From Pseudomonas sp. NC02 (GTDB lineage: Bacteria > Pseudomonadota > Gammaproteobacteria > Pseudomonadales > Pseudomonadaceae): a stretch of DNA of 64,000 bases. The stretch covers positions 4,464,001-4,528,000 of the forward strand of contig NZ_CP025624.1 of the NCBI RefSeq assembly GCF_002874965.1, read 5' to 3'. Below the pieces are notes generated by a model that searched no databases, was not told the origin of the DNA, and saw only the letters and a program-made list of their open reading frames with translations. The translations under genes were made by a program, and so were the position numbers. Below, in pieces: positions 50,717 through 59,493 of this stretch (position 1 is its first letter; each line of letters begins with the position of its first letter).

Positions 50717-50804
50717 GCAGGAGCTGGCTTGCCTGCGATAGCAATCTCTCAGTTGATAAAGATGCAGCTGACCCACCGCTATCGCAGTCAAGCCAGCTCC
50801 CACA
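50717..50804. repeat. REPIN after the efflux operon
   Basis: CAGGAGCTGGCTTGCCTGCGATAGC and the complementary arm ending GCCAGCTCCCACA lie between convergent genes. Confidence 0.85.
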
Positions 50805-50810
50805 TTAGAT

Positions 50811-52229
50811 TCAGAGGTGTGCCAACCTCGCGGCCAGCGCCTTGGCCTGAATCGCGACATCCGTCACTGCGGTACTTTCCCACCACATCCCGCGCAACGG
50901 CGGGCCCATGGCAAACAGCCGCCGGCTGACATTCCCGTGGGCATCCAGCACCGCCCCCGACACATCCGCCGCAATCCCCAACGCCAACGGCCCGGGCTGA
51001 ATCAGCCCGCGCTTGAGCAACTGCCTGGGCAACGGCCGGGCCACGCGCCGCCAGTCATATTCAATCCCGCTGGAGTTGATCAGCGCTGCCCCTGACACCT
51101 GCACCACATCCTGCTCTCCACGATGACGCAGGCGGATCGTCACCTCACCTTGCGAAGGTACCAGCCCCTTGTACGAAGCCGCCCGGATCCGCAGCCGCCC
51201 TTCCCCATGCAACCGCGTCACCAACTCGGCACTCAACGGCGGCGAACGGTGGTGGTGGCTTTCCCACCAGGGCCGCACATGCCGCACGAACTGACGTTTC
51301 TCGCCCTCGCTGGCCTGGCTCCACAACCGCCCGATGTTGGCACGCACGGTGTCCAGCGGCGCTTGCCAGTCAATCCCCTGCTCCAGCGCGAGCCGGCATT
51401 GGCGCCGCACCTCCCGCAGCAATTGCCGGGGGCTGCGCAGGCTGTGGTCTTCTCCCAGGAAGTCGACCCAGGCCGGCGGCTGCCGACGGACATGGGGCAA
51501 CAGGCCGTGGCGCGAAAAAATCTCGATGGGCCCGCGATGGCCGGCCTGTTCCAGGGACACCACGGCGTCCACCATGGTCAGCCCGGAACCGATGATCAGC
51601 ACGGTGGATTGGGGGTCCAGTTGGGTCATGGCCGGTACATCCCACGGGTCGACGGCAGCGGCATTCAAGCCGCTGGATTCGGTCTGTGGCGTGCGTGCCG
51701 CCGGGAACATGCCGGTGGCCAATACCGCACAGGCACCGCGCAGTTGCTGGCCGTCGCTCAAGGTCAGCCGTGTGGCGTGTTCATCCACCTCAAGGTCTGT
51801 CACCTCGGCGCGAATGTGCTCGACGGTCGACGCGGAAATCGCCTTGGCCTCGGCCAGCCGCTGCTGCGCGTACAGGCCAAAAATCCCGCGGGGCGGAAAC
51901 AGTTCGCTGATGGGCACGTGCTGCTGGTCCGACTCGGGCCAGCCGCCGCCGGCGATGTAGGCGGTCAGCCACTGGGTCAGGTCATCGGCGTTGTCCGGGT
52001 CGACGCTCATGCGCGCGGCGTTGCCGTTCAAGGTGTGCCCAAGCTCTACCGCACTGTAGGCCTCGCCGCGCCCCAGTTCCTGGCGCGGCTCGATCACCAG
52101 GATCTGCCGCGTGCCCGGCAGGCGCAGCAACTGCACCGCCAGCATCGTCCCGCTCAGGCCGCCGCCGACAATCAGCACATCGGCGTTGCGAATGGCGCTC
52201 GTCGCCTGTCCGCGTTCGGTTTCACTCAT
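50811..52229 (-). CDS. FAD/NAD(P)-binding protein (YdhS/HpnW-like oxidoreductase)
   Basis: Protein of 472 residues with an N-terminal dinucleotide motif G-G-G-L-S-G-T near 23-29, a G-R-G-E-A-Y-S motif typical of the FAD-NAD(P)-binding (PF13454) group, and a second Rossmann motif G-S-G-L-T-M-V-D near 215. Cytoplasmic, no membrane segment. It ends the minus-strand sulfur-related group, 86 bases after the truncated adenylation gene. Substrate unknown; the family includes siderophore-type hydroxylases. Confidence 0.75.
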   Translation of the reverse strand: MSETERGQATSAIRNADVLIVGGGLSGTMLAVQLLRLPGTRQILVIEPRQELGRGEAYSAVELGHTLNGNAARMSVDPDNADDLTQWLTAYIAGGGWPESDQQHVPISELFPPRGIFGLYAQQRLAEAKAISASTVEHIRAEVTDLEVDEHATRLTLSDGQQLRGACAVLATGMFPAARTPQTESSGLNAAAVDPWDVPAMTQLDPQSTVLIIGSGLTMVDAVVSLEQAGHRGPIEIFSRHGLLPHVRRQPPAWVDFLGEDHSLRSPRQLLREVRRQCRLALEQGIDWQAPLDTVRANIGRLWSQASEGEKRQFVRHVRPWWESHHHRSPPLSAELVTRLHGEGRLRIRAASYKGLVPSQGEVTIRLRHRGEQDVVQVSGAALINSSGIEYDWRRVARPLPRQLLKRGLIQPGPLALGIAADVSGAVLDAHGNVSRRLFAMGPPLRGMWWESTAVTDVAIQAKALAARLAHL

Positions 52230-52315
52230 GAAATTGCGCCCTTACTGTCTGCCTGAATGGTTGTGGTAAAAATCGCCCCGTGCAGTATCCAGCACATCGA
52301 CCCGGGACGCCTAGT

Positions 52316-52903
52316 TCAGCCCGACTGCGGGAAGCCCAGGCTCTGGCCGCTAATCAGCCATTGCTCCAGCACCGTCGCCAGGCCGCCTTGCCAATGGGTG
52401 CTTTCCCCGCTCCACAATTCGGTCTTGCCCGAAGGCTGCCACCAGCGACAGAGCCGTTGTGAGGTGTCCACAGGGTCGATCCGTCGCACCATCGCCAACG
52501 TCTGGAACCCAGGGGCATACGCGTGGGTAGGCCGGATGCGCCACACTTGTTGCTGCAGGGCAGCGGGCTCGAGGTCATCCGCCAGGGTCAGGATCTGGCC
52601 ACCGATCACCTGGGCGGCCAGGGCCAGCAGCAATAGGCCGGGTTCGAAGGCACCGCTGAGGGCCAGCCGCGACTGCTCGGTAAAGCCCTGCTGACGCAAG
52701 CCATCAGCCAGGCGCTCGACATCCCGCAACGCATCAATCCAGCGCCAGGCATACCACTGGCCGTCACGTTTGTGGCGCAGGGCGCTGTGCAAAGGGGTCA
52801 CCTGTGCCCAATGGCGCAACTGCGCCAACGCCTCGGGCAACACCGTGACCCGTTCGGCGGGCCATTCCACATCCAACGCAAGTTCAAGTTCATGCACGCT
52901 CAT
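52316..52903 (-). CDS. Truncated AMP-binding (acyl-CoA synthetase-like) N-terminal domain
   Basis: Protein of 195 residues resembling only the first domain of long-chain acyl-CoA synthetases: A-L-R-H-K-R-D-G-Q-W-Y-A-W-R-W near 42, L-A-D-G-L-R-Q-Q-G-F, then L-L-A-L-A-A-Q-V-I-G-G. The P-loop T-S-G-T-T-G-x-P-K-G and everything after it are missing, so no adenylation is expected. It has its own AGGAG site and reads cleanly to a stop, so it may be a maintained small protein rather than a fresh truncation. Confidence 0.55.
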   Translation of the reverse strand: MSVHELELALDVEWPAERVTVLPEALAQLRHWAQVTPLHSALRHKRDGQWYAWRWIDALRDVERLADGLRQQGFTEQSRLALSGAFEPGLLLLALAAQVIGGQILTLADDLEPAALQQQVWRIRPTHAYAPGFQTLAMVRRIDPVDTSQRLCRWWQPSGKTELWSGESTHWQGGLATVLEQWLISGQSLGFPQSG

Positions 52904-52944
52904 AGGGTGATGCTCCTATTGGTGAAACAAGCATGCGGTGGTCC

Positions 52945-53061
52945 GCTGGCCGGATTTATGTGGGCGGCGGTGGGACGGCTCGACTCGCTCGCGAAACGGT
53001 GCGTCAGGCAACATCAATGCTGAATGTCAGTCCGCATTCGCGAGCAAGCCCGCTCCCACAT
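52945..53061. repeat. Degenerate REPIN overlapping the LLM gene end
   Basis: A good arm GCGAGCAAGCCCGCTCCCACA at about 53040-53060 faces a decayed arm near 52958-52990. The good arm lies inside the last codons of the monooxygenase gene that follows on the minus strand. Confidence 0.7.
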
Positions 53062-54442
53062 TTGTTTTATGTACACCCGACAAATCACGATAGCTGGCCC
53101 CCGGATGGTTGTCCGCCAACCGCGCGCCGTCCCCAAACAATTTCTCCCGCAGGGTGCCCTGGGCATATTCGGTCTTGTATACGCCGCGCTTCTGCAACTC
53201 GGGCACCAGCAACTCGACCGCGTCGATAAAGGTCTCGTGGGTCAGTGCATAGGCCAGGTTGAAGCCGTCCACATCGGTCTCTTCAACCCATTCCTGCAAC
53301 AGATCGGCCACGGTTTCCGGGCCGCCGACGAACAACGGGCCGAAGCCGCCGATGCCGACCCAGTCTGCCAGTTCATTCGGGGTCCAGACCTTGTTCGGGT
53401 CGGCAGTGGAGAAGGCTTCCACCGCCGATTGAATGGCGTTGGTATGCACATGCTTGAGGGGTTCATCGGGCTTGAACTGGCTGAAGTCGATGCCGGTCCA
53501 GCCGGAGATCAGGGCCATCGCGCCTTCGTAGCTGACGTAGGATTTGTATTCGTCGAATTTGGCCTTGGCCTTGGCATCGGTCTCGCCAACGATCACCGTC
53601 TGCAGGTTGAAGATCAGGATTTTCTTCGGATCACGGCCTGCCTCAGCCGCACGCCGACGGATGTCAGCGACGGTTTTCTTCAGCAGCACTTTCGACGGTG
53701 CGGCAACGAACACGCATTCGGCCTGTTCGGCGGCGAACTGTTTGCCACGGCTCGACGCCCCGGCCTGGTACAGCACCGGCGTGCGTTGTGGCGACGGTTC
53801 GCACAGGTGAATGCCGGGCACCTGGAAGTGTTTGCCGACGTGGCGGATCTCGTGGATCTTGCTCGGGTCGCTGAAGATCCGCCGTTCGCGGTCGCGTAAC
53901 ACCGCGCCCTCTTCCCAGCTGCCTTCCCAGAGCTTGTAGCAAACCTCCAGGTATTCCTCGGCGTAGTCGTAGCGCGCATCGTGTTCGGTCTGGGCTTTCT
54001 GGCCGAGGTTCTTCGCGCCGCTTTCCAGGTACGAGGTGACGATGTTCCAGCCGACGCGGCCCTTGGTCAGGTGGTCGAGGGTGGAAAGGCGCCGGGCGAA
54101 CGGGTACGGGTGTTCGAAGGACAGTGAAGCGGTGAGGCCAAAACCCAGGTGTTCGGTGACCAGCGCCATGGGTGCGATCAGCGACAGCGGGTCGTTGACC
54201 GGCACCTGGGTCGCCTGGCGAATCGCTGCGTCACCGTTGCCGTTATAGACGTCGTAGATGCCCAGCACGTCGGCGATGAACAGGCCGTCGAACTTGCCGC
54301 GCTCGAGAATTTTTGCCAGGTCGGTCCAGTATTCCAGGTCCTTGTACTGCCATGAGCGGTCACGCGGGTGGGCCCACAGACCCGGCGACTGGTGGCCGAC
54401 ACAGTTCATGTCGAAGGCATTCAAACGGATTTCACGAGGCAT
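53027..54442 (-). CDS. LLM-class flavin monooxygenase (NtaA/SnaA/DszA type)
   Basis: FMNH2-dependent oxygenase of 471 residues. The N-terminal M-N-C-V-G-H-Q, F-D-G-L-F-I-A-D-V-L-G, R-V-G-W-N-I-V-T-S-Y and Y-Q-A-G-A-S-S-R-G segments mark the NtaA/SnaA/DszA branch. Neighbours (SfnB and a related C-terminal domain) suggest desulfurisation or sulfone oxidation during sulfur limitation. The final residues (N-V-G-A-G-L-L-A-N-A-D) are encoded by a REP element, so the natural C-terminus probably ended near 53060. Start overlaps the previous stop by one base (TAATG). A separate flavin reductase is not in the window. Confidence 0.85.
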   Translation of the reverse strand: MPREIRLNAFDMNCVGHQSPGLWAHPRDRSWQYKDLEYWTDLAKILERGKFDGLFIADVLGIYDVYNGNGDAAIRQATQVPVNDPLSLIAPMALVTEHLGFGLTASLSFEHPYPFARRLSTLDHLTKGRVGWNIVTSYLESGAKNLGQKAQTEHDARYDYAEEYLEVCYKLWEGSWEEGAVLRDRERRIFSDPSKIHEIRHVGKHFQVPGIHLCEPSPQRTPVLYQAGASSRGKQFAAEQAECVFVAAPSKVLLKKTVADIRRRAAEAGRDPKKILIFNLQTVIVGETDAKAKAKFDEYKSYVSYEGAMALISGWTGIDFSQFKPDEPLKHVHTNAIQSAVEAFSTADPNKVWTPNELADWVGIGGFGPLFVGGPETVADLLQEWVEETDVDGFNLAYALTHETFIDAVELLVPELQKRGVYKTEYAQGTLREKLFGDGARLADNHPGASYRDLSGVHKTNVGAGLLANAD

Positions 54443-54783
54443 TAAACGTTACTCCGGGGGGCGACACCGTTGAGGTGGTAGTTGCCGACAATCTGGTATT
54501 TCCAGCGCAGGGGATCATCAAGGGTCGGCGGCAGCGCAGTACGCTGGCCGGTGAGTTCGAATTCGGCGTTGCTGACAGCGATGAGGGCCTCGGCAGCCGC
54601 TATCTGGGCTTCTGTGAGGGCCACCGGGCCTGGGTGGGTTTCGGCACGCTCAAACAAAGCAGCCGCTACCTCCACGCGAATCTGCAAATCGCCAAAGCGG
54701 CTGATCACGTAGGGGTCATCACTTTTCTCGACAAAGCGCCGGGTGCTTTCCAGCAGTTGGCGCGCCTGATTCAGTGCGGTCAT
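54442..54783 (-). CDS. Free-standing acyl-CoA dehydrogenase C-terminal domain (SfnB-related)
   Basis: Protein of 113 residues that aligns with the last 130 residues of the neighbouring SfnB: D-P-Y-V-I-S-R-F-G-D-L versus D-P-F-T-I-A-A-I-G-D-L, and D-P-L-R-W-K-Y-Q-I-V-G-N versus D-P-A-R-W-K-Y-H-L-I-G-N. The loop between (A-G-T-R-S and the F-W-R-N-A-R-T-H segment of SfnB) is missing. It keeps a start, a stop and tight coupling to the LLM gene, so it may be a real accessory subunit born from duplication. Confidence 0.7.
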   Translation of the reverse strand: MTALNQARQLLESTRRFVEKSDDPYVISRFGDLQIRVEVAAALFERAETHPGPVALTEAQIAAAEALIAVSNAEFELTGQRTALPPTLDDPLRWKYQIVGNYHLNGVAPRSNV

Positions 54784-54795
54784 GGATGCAGCTCC

Positions 54796-55992
54796 TCAGT
54801 TCCAGGCATGGCGTGCGGGCTTGACGCCGTTGAGCACGAAGTTGCCGATCAGGTGGTATTTCCAGCGGGCCGGGTCGTGCAGGGTGTGGGTACGCGCGTT
54901 GCGCCAGAAGCGGTCGAGGTTGTGCTTGCCGGACACCGAGCGGGTGCCGGCCAGTTCGAAGAGTTTGCTGCTGGCGAGCAAGGCGGTTTCCGCCGACAGC
55001 ACTTTGGCCTGGGCGACGACCAACGAGGCATTGGCCACGGTGTCTTCGTTGGGGTTGGCCAGGGCCTGGTCGACGGCAATGCCGGCCTTGGCGAGGATCG
55101 CTTCGGTGCCGTGGACCCGCCATTCCAGGTCGCCGATGGCGGCGATGGTGAACGGGTCTTGCCAGCCGTGATCCTGCTGGCTGTCGATCCAGGGCCGGGC
55201 CTGGCGTGCATGAATCTTGGCTTGTTCCAGGGCCCCGAGGGCGATGCCGGTGTCGACGGCCGCCTGGATGATCTGCGAAATCGGGCCGTTGGCGGTGGGT
55301 TGGTCGAAGGCCTGGTGCGCGGGGATCACCGCACTCAGCGGCACCTTCACACCGTCGAGGGTCACGCCGCCGCTGGCGGTGGTGCGCTGGCCGAAGCCGT
55401 CCCAGCTGTCGATCACTTGCAGGCCCGGCGCGTCCCGTTCGACAAAGGCGATGAACGCCTGGTCCTTTTCGTTGACGCCCACCGTCGGCACGATATGGGC
55501 GAACAGTGCGCCGGTGCAGTAGAACTTCTCGCCGTTGATGTACGCACTGTCGCCGTCAAAGCGCACTTGTGTGTCAAACGTGCCGGCGTTCTTGCTCTTG
55601 GCTTCGGAGAAGGCATTGCCGAACCGATAGCCCAGCAGGACCTTGGCGAAGTAGTGCTGCTTTTGCTCCTCGCTGGCGGTTTGCAGGAGGATGTCGACGA
55701 CGCCCAGGTGGTTCTGCGGAATCTGCCCCAGGGACGGGTCGGCGGCGGAGATCAGCTTGATCACCTCGGCCACCGTCACATAGGACACTCCCGCGCCGCC
55801 GTAGGCCTTGGGAATGGTGATGCCCCACAGGCCACTGGCAGAGAATTCGTCCAGCTCGGCCACCGGCAGGCGTCGCTCGCGGTCGCGCACGCCGGCGTCC
55901 ACGGCAAAACGCTTGGCCAACTCGGTGGCAACCGCAATGGCCTCGGCGTCCGAACGGATGATGTGGGCAGGTTGTAGGGGTTGGGCTGACAT
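54796..55992 (-). CDS. sfnB: SfnB-family sulfur acquisition oxidoreductase
   Basis: Acyl-CoA-dehydrogenase-fold flavoprotein of 398 residues, full length for SfnB/DszC. N-terminal helices with L-P-V-A-E-L-D-E-F-S-A-S-G-L-W-G, the Y-G-G-A-G-V-S region, flavin-contact N-A-F-S-E-A and the C-terminal F-E-L-A-G-T-R-S and F-W-R-N-A-R-T-H motifs are intact. SfnB-like enzymes take part in growth on sulfones such as dimethylsulfone under sulfate limitation. First gene of the sulfur-like operon. Confidence 0.88.
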   Translation of the reverse strand: MSAQPLQPAHIIRSDAEAIAVATELAKRFAVDAGVRDRERRLPVAELDEFSASGLWGITIPKAYGGAGVSYVTVAEVIKLISAADPSLGQIPQNHLGVVDILLQTASEEQKQHYFAKVLLGYRFGNAFSEAKSKNAGTFDTQVRFDGDSAYINGEKFYCTGALFAHIVPTVGVNEKDQAFIAFVERDAPGLQVIDSWDGFGQRTTASGGVTLDGVKVPLSAVIPAHQAFDQPTANGPISQIIQAAVDTGIALGALEQAKIHARQARPWIDSQQDHGWQDPFTIAAIGDLEWRVHGTEAILAKAGIAVDQALANPNEDTVANASLVVAQAKVLSAETALLASSKLFELAGTRSVSGKHNLDRFWRNARTHTLHDPARWKYHLIGNFVLNGVKPARHAWN

Positions 55993-56146
55993 GGGCCGAC
56001 TCCAGGCTCCAGAGAGATACTGGAGTGATTGCAGGAGTCGTGCCCGAATGCAATGTGCAATGAAATCAGCGGGTTGCCGGTATATCAGGGAAGTCGTTGG
56101 CGGTTCAAAACAGCAAAGTGTCCAACCACTGTTGCACTGCCAACAG

Positions 56147-56722
56147 TTAAATCACCACGTTGCGCACAAACCGCACCGCCACGTCGCCGTCATTGCGATA
56201 GGCGTGAAGGTAGCGGCTGGCGAACATCAGGAACTCACCGGTGGCGACGTTTTTTTCCTCATCCCCCAGCACCAGCGTCAGGGTGCCTTCGAACACAAAC
56301 AACTGCACGCTCCAACCCTCGGGGTCCGGTTCAGGCATGTAGCGATCGCCGGGCTCCAGGCGCATCTCCCATAGTTCCACTTCGCGACGCGCGGTGGCCT
56401 TGGCCAGCAGCACGGCTTTGCTGCCGGGGATGTCACCGGCCCAGGCCAGTTCGTTGATACGGCTGTGATCAGCGGCATCCGGGGCCTGGATCAAGTCGCT
56501 GAAGGCCACGTCCAGGGCTTCGGCCACCCGGTCGAGGGTCGACAGGCTGACGTTTTTCTCCCCCGCCTCGATTGCCACCAGCATGCGCCGGCTGACGCCG
56601 GATTTTTCGGACAGCGCCGTCTGGCTCAACTCAGCCGCATGGCGCAGGCGCCGAACGTTCTGGCTGACGTGTTGCAGGACCGAGGCCCGTTGCGGATTTT
56701 CTTTGTGCACTATATTGCTCAC
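56147..56722 (-). CDS. XRE-family regulator with C-terminal cupin
   Basis: Regulator of 191 residues from a GTG start at 56722 (protein begins V-S-N-I-V-H-K-E-N-P). Helix-turn-helix at about 12-68 (L-S-Q-T-A-L-S-E-K-S-G-V-S-R-R-M-L), cupin domain at about 105-190 (E-P-D-P-E-G-W-S-V-Q-L-F-V-F-E-G, then H-A-Y-R-N). The frame extends further to 56818, across the promoter of the divergent gene, which argues against a longer product. It probably controls the EamA exporter opposite it. Confidence 0.82.
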   Translation of the reverse strand: MSNIVHKENPQRASVLQHVSQNVRRLRHAAELSQTALSEKSGVSRRMLVAIEAGEKNVSLSTLDRVAEALDVAFSDLIQAPDAADHSRINELAWAGDIPGSKAVLLAKATARREVELWEMRLEPGDRYMPEPDPEGWSVQLFVFEGTLTLVLGDEEKNVATGEFLMFASRYLHAYRNDGDVAVRFVRNVVI

Positions 56723-56735
56723 AGGGTGGGGTTGC

Positions 56736-56747
56736 GCAGTATACTGC
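56736..56747. promoter_or_regulatory. Candidate XRE operator
   Basis: GCAGTATACTGC is a perfect 12-base palindrome in the 80-base gap between the XRE-cupin gene and the divergent transporter, 13 bases from the GTG start of the regulator. A natural autoregulatory site. Confidence 0.5.
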
Positions 56748-56802
56748 CCAGCTTGCGGCGCATTGTGCGGTCCGCGCCCTTCCTGTGCAAGACCGAGCCG
56801 CC

Positions 56803-57723
56803 ATGACCACCTCCCCATTGTTTTCCCGTTTCAGCAAAGCCGAATGTGTATTGGTGGTGATCACCATGTTTTGGGGCGGCACCTTTTTGCTGGTGCAGCA
56901 CGCCATGGCGGTCAGCGGCCCGATGTTTTTCGTCGGCCTGCGTTTTGCTGCAGCGGCGCTCATCGTCGGGGCGTTCTCATTCCGCAGCCTGCGGAACCTG
57001 ACGCTGTTTGAATTGAAGGCTGGCTGCTTTATCGGTGTGGCGATCATGTTCGGCTACGGTTTGCAGACCATTGGCTTGCAGACGATCCTGAGCAGCCAGT
57101 CGGCATTTATTACTGCGCTGTATGTGCCATTCGTGCCGCTGCTGCAATGGCTGGTACTGGGACGGCGGCCGGGGTTGATGCCGAGCATCGGCATCATGCT
57201 CGCGTTTACCGGGCTGATGCTGCTGACCGGCCCGGCCGGGGCATCATTGAATTTCAGCCCCGGTGAAATCGCCACGTTGATCGGTGCGGTAGCGATTGCC
57301 GCCGAGATCATCCTGATCAGCGCCTTTGCCGGGCAGGTGGATGTACGCCGGGTAACGGTGGTGCAACTGGCCACGGCGTCGGTGCTGTCGTTCCTGATGG
57401 TGGTGCCGATGGGCGAGGCGCTGCCGGGGTTTTCCTGGTTGCTGCTGTTCAGCGCGGTGGGCCTGGGGCTGACCAGCGCGGTGATTCAGGTGGCGATGAA
57501 CTGGGCGCAGAAAAGCGTCTCGCCGACTCGCGCCACGCTGATTTATGCCGGGGAGCCGGTGTGGGCCGGCGTAGTCGGGCGGATTGCCGGGGAGCGCTTC
57601 CCGCCGATTGCCATGGTGGGCGCGGCGTTGATCGTGGCGGCGGTGATTGTCAGTGAGATGAAAACCCGCCGGCAGCGGCTCGCCGAGCCCCAGGCCGAAC
57701 TGGAACATGAAAACCAGGGTTAA
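56803..57723 (+). CDS. DMT-superfamily EamA transporter
   Basis: Inner-membrane protein of 306 residues with ten predicted helices in two EamA repeats (M-F-W-G-G-T-F-L-L at the start, the second repeat from about residue 150; E-P-V-W-A-G-V-V-G near the end). Such proteins export amino acids or metabolites. ATG at 56803; an in-frame GTG at 56785 is possible. Divergent from the XRE-cupin regulator and convergent with the ABC-F gene six bases after its stop. Confidence 0.88.
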   Translation: MTTSPLFSRFSKAECVLVVITMFWGGTFLLVQHAMAVSGPMFFVGLRFAAAALIVGAFSFRSLRNLTLFELKAGCFIGVAIMFGYGLQTIGLQTILSSQSAFITALYVPFVPLLQWLVLGRRPGLMPSIGIMLAFTGLMLLTGPAGASLNFSPGEIATLIGAVAIAAEIILISAFAGQVDVRRVTVVQLATASVLSFLMVVPMGEALPGFSWLLLFSAVGLGLTSAVIQVAMNWAQKSVSPTRATLIYAGEPVWAGVVGRIAGERFPPIAMVGAALIVAAVIVSEMKTRRQRLAEPQAELEHENQG

Positions 57724-57729
57724 GCGGCC

Positions 57730-59307
57730 TCAGAGGCGCAACTCACCGTCCAGGTTGATGGCCTGCAGGAACGCCTCGTCATGGGACACCACGATCAGCG
57801 CGCCCTGGTACTGATTGAGCATTTGCTCCAGGGCAATCCGGCTGGGCAAATCCAGATGGTTGTCGGGTTCGTCCAGCAACAACAATTGAAGCGGATGCTC
57901 GGCGTAGAGCTGTGCGGCCAGGGCAATTTTCAGACGCTCGCCGCCGCTCAGTTGGCAGGTGTCGAGCATCGCGCGGTCAGCATCAATGCCCATTTGCGCC
58001 AGCCGTGTACGCGCTTCGCTTTGCGCCAGTAGCGGATTACTTTCGTAAAGCCATTGCACCGCCGTGCGCTCGGGGTGCTCCAGCCCGGCGTGTTGGTCCA
58101 GCCAGCCGATATGGCAACTGCGCGCCAACTCACCGGCAGCCACCGGCAACTGGCCGGCAATCACCCGCAGCAGGGTCGACTTGCCACTGCCATTGGCTCC
58201 CAGGATCGCCATGCGCGTCGGGCCGGTCAGGGTGAGATTGATCGGCGCCGGGCTGCCAAACGGCAACACCACGTCGTTCAACTGCAGCACCAGCTTGCCC
58301 TGGGGCACCACGCTTTCCGGCGACAGCATCATGCGCTGGATCTCGGGCGCACACCGCGCACGCGCCTCGGCGATCCGCTGCTGTTGCTGCTCACGCGCCA
58401 GCTGCTGATTGAGGCGCAACTTGCCCTGGCTGTTTTCACTGCGCTCTTTCTGGGCGTTGGTGATCAGTTTGCTCTGGTTGCCATCCCGGGCCTGGCGGTC
58501 GCCCCGGGCATTGCGGCGCTGCTGACGCTCCATCTGGATAACCGCTTCACGCTGCTCACGTTTGGCGTGCGCGCGCTCCCCCTGCAACGCCGACTGGAAC
58601 GCCTGCTGCTCCTGCTCTCGTGTCGCCGCATAGTGGCTGTAATTACCGCCGTACACCGCCAAGCCCTTGGGCGACAGTTCGACAATCTCGCCCATGTGCT
58701 CCAGCAACCCGCGATCATGGCTGATCAGCACCAGGCCGCCGGACCAGCGATCAATCTGCTGGGCAAGCTTGTGCTGCTGATCGATGTCCAGGTGGTTGCT
58801 GGGCTCATCGAGGATCAACCAGTCTGCCCTCGACAACCAGGCGCCCAGCAAAGCGACGCGCTGGCGTTCGCCGCCACTGAGGGCCGCGGTTGGCGAGTCG
58901 GCAGTCAAGTGCCCCAGGCCGATTTGCTCCAGGGCCGCCGCCAGTCGAGGCGCTCAATCCCATTGATCAACGGCCAGTGCATGGTCCTGTTCGTCCACGC
59001 TGCCCTCGGCGATGCGCGCCAACGCCGCCAGCACTTGGTCGACACCTGCCAGCGCCGCCACGCTGGAATAGCGTTCGGGCTCCAATAGTTGCGTCACCGC
59101 GTACACACTGCCCTCGCGGCGCACATGCCCGCGGGTGGGCTGCAGGGTGCCCGCGAGCATTGCGCCCAGCAAGGACTTGCCCGTCCCGTTGGCCCCCACG
59201 AGGCCGGTCGCCCGGGCGCTGAAGGCATGGTTCAGATTGTCGAACAGGCTGCGTCCATCCGGCAGGCTGCAGGCGACATGGTCAAGGTGGAGCAATCGCT
59301 GGGTCAT
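57730..59307 (-). pseudogene. ABC-F ATPase gene interrupted by an in-frame TGA
   Basis: One continuous frame of 526 codons that codes for a full ABC-F protein (two ATPase domains: Walker A G-A-N-G-T-G-K-S near 40 and G-A-N-G-S-G-K-S-T near 350; signatures L-S-G-G-E-R-Q-R-V and L-S-G-G-E-R-L-K). A single TGA at 58956-58954 (codon 118) breaks it after D-Q-W-D; the reading continues in the same frame as A-P-R-L-A-A-A-L-E-Q-I-G. A TGG to TGA change is the simplest cause. No frameshift is needed. Restart at the ATG at 58908 would make the second part only, lacking Walker A of domain one. ABC-F proteins act on ribosomes, some in antibiotic resistance; this one is unassigned. Confidence 0.8.
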
Positions 59308-59325
59308 CACACGTCCTTATGCAAC

Positions 59326-59404
59326 AGGCTGAAAAAAACCTTTAAACAGCATACCTGCCCTGGATACGGGCATTGAAACAATGCCAAACAGCCTTTTTCA
59401 GCCT
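59326..59404. repeat. Long-loop inverted repeat before the pha operon
   Basis: AGGCTGAAAAA (59326-59336) and TTTTTCAGCCT (59394-59404) are perfect 11-base arms 57 bases apart, between the ABC-F gene (minus) and phaA (plus). Possibly a regulatory or termination structure for transcripts from either side. Confidence 0.45.
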
Positions 59405-59493
59405 ACCTTGTAGGATCCTGCCACATCTTGCCGTTTGGTGATCAAGATTCCGGCACGTATGATGCATCCCAAACTCCCGCAGATTAGAAGCCT

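Noticed and set aside
56000..56146. Sigma-54 promoter for sfnB
   Set aside because: TTGGACAC..TTTGCT resembles -24/-12 elements, but the spacing between GG and GC is wrong.
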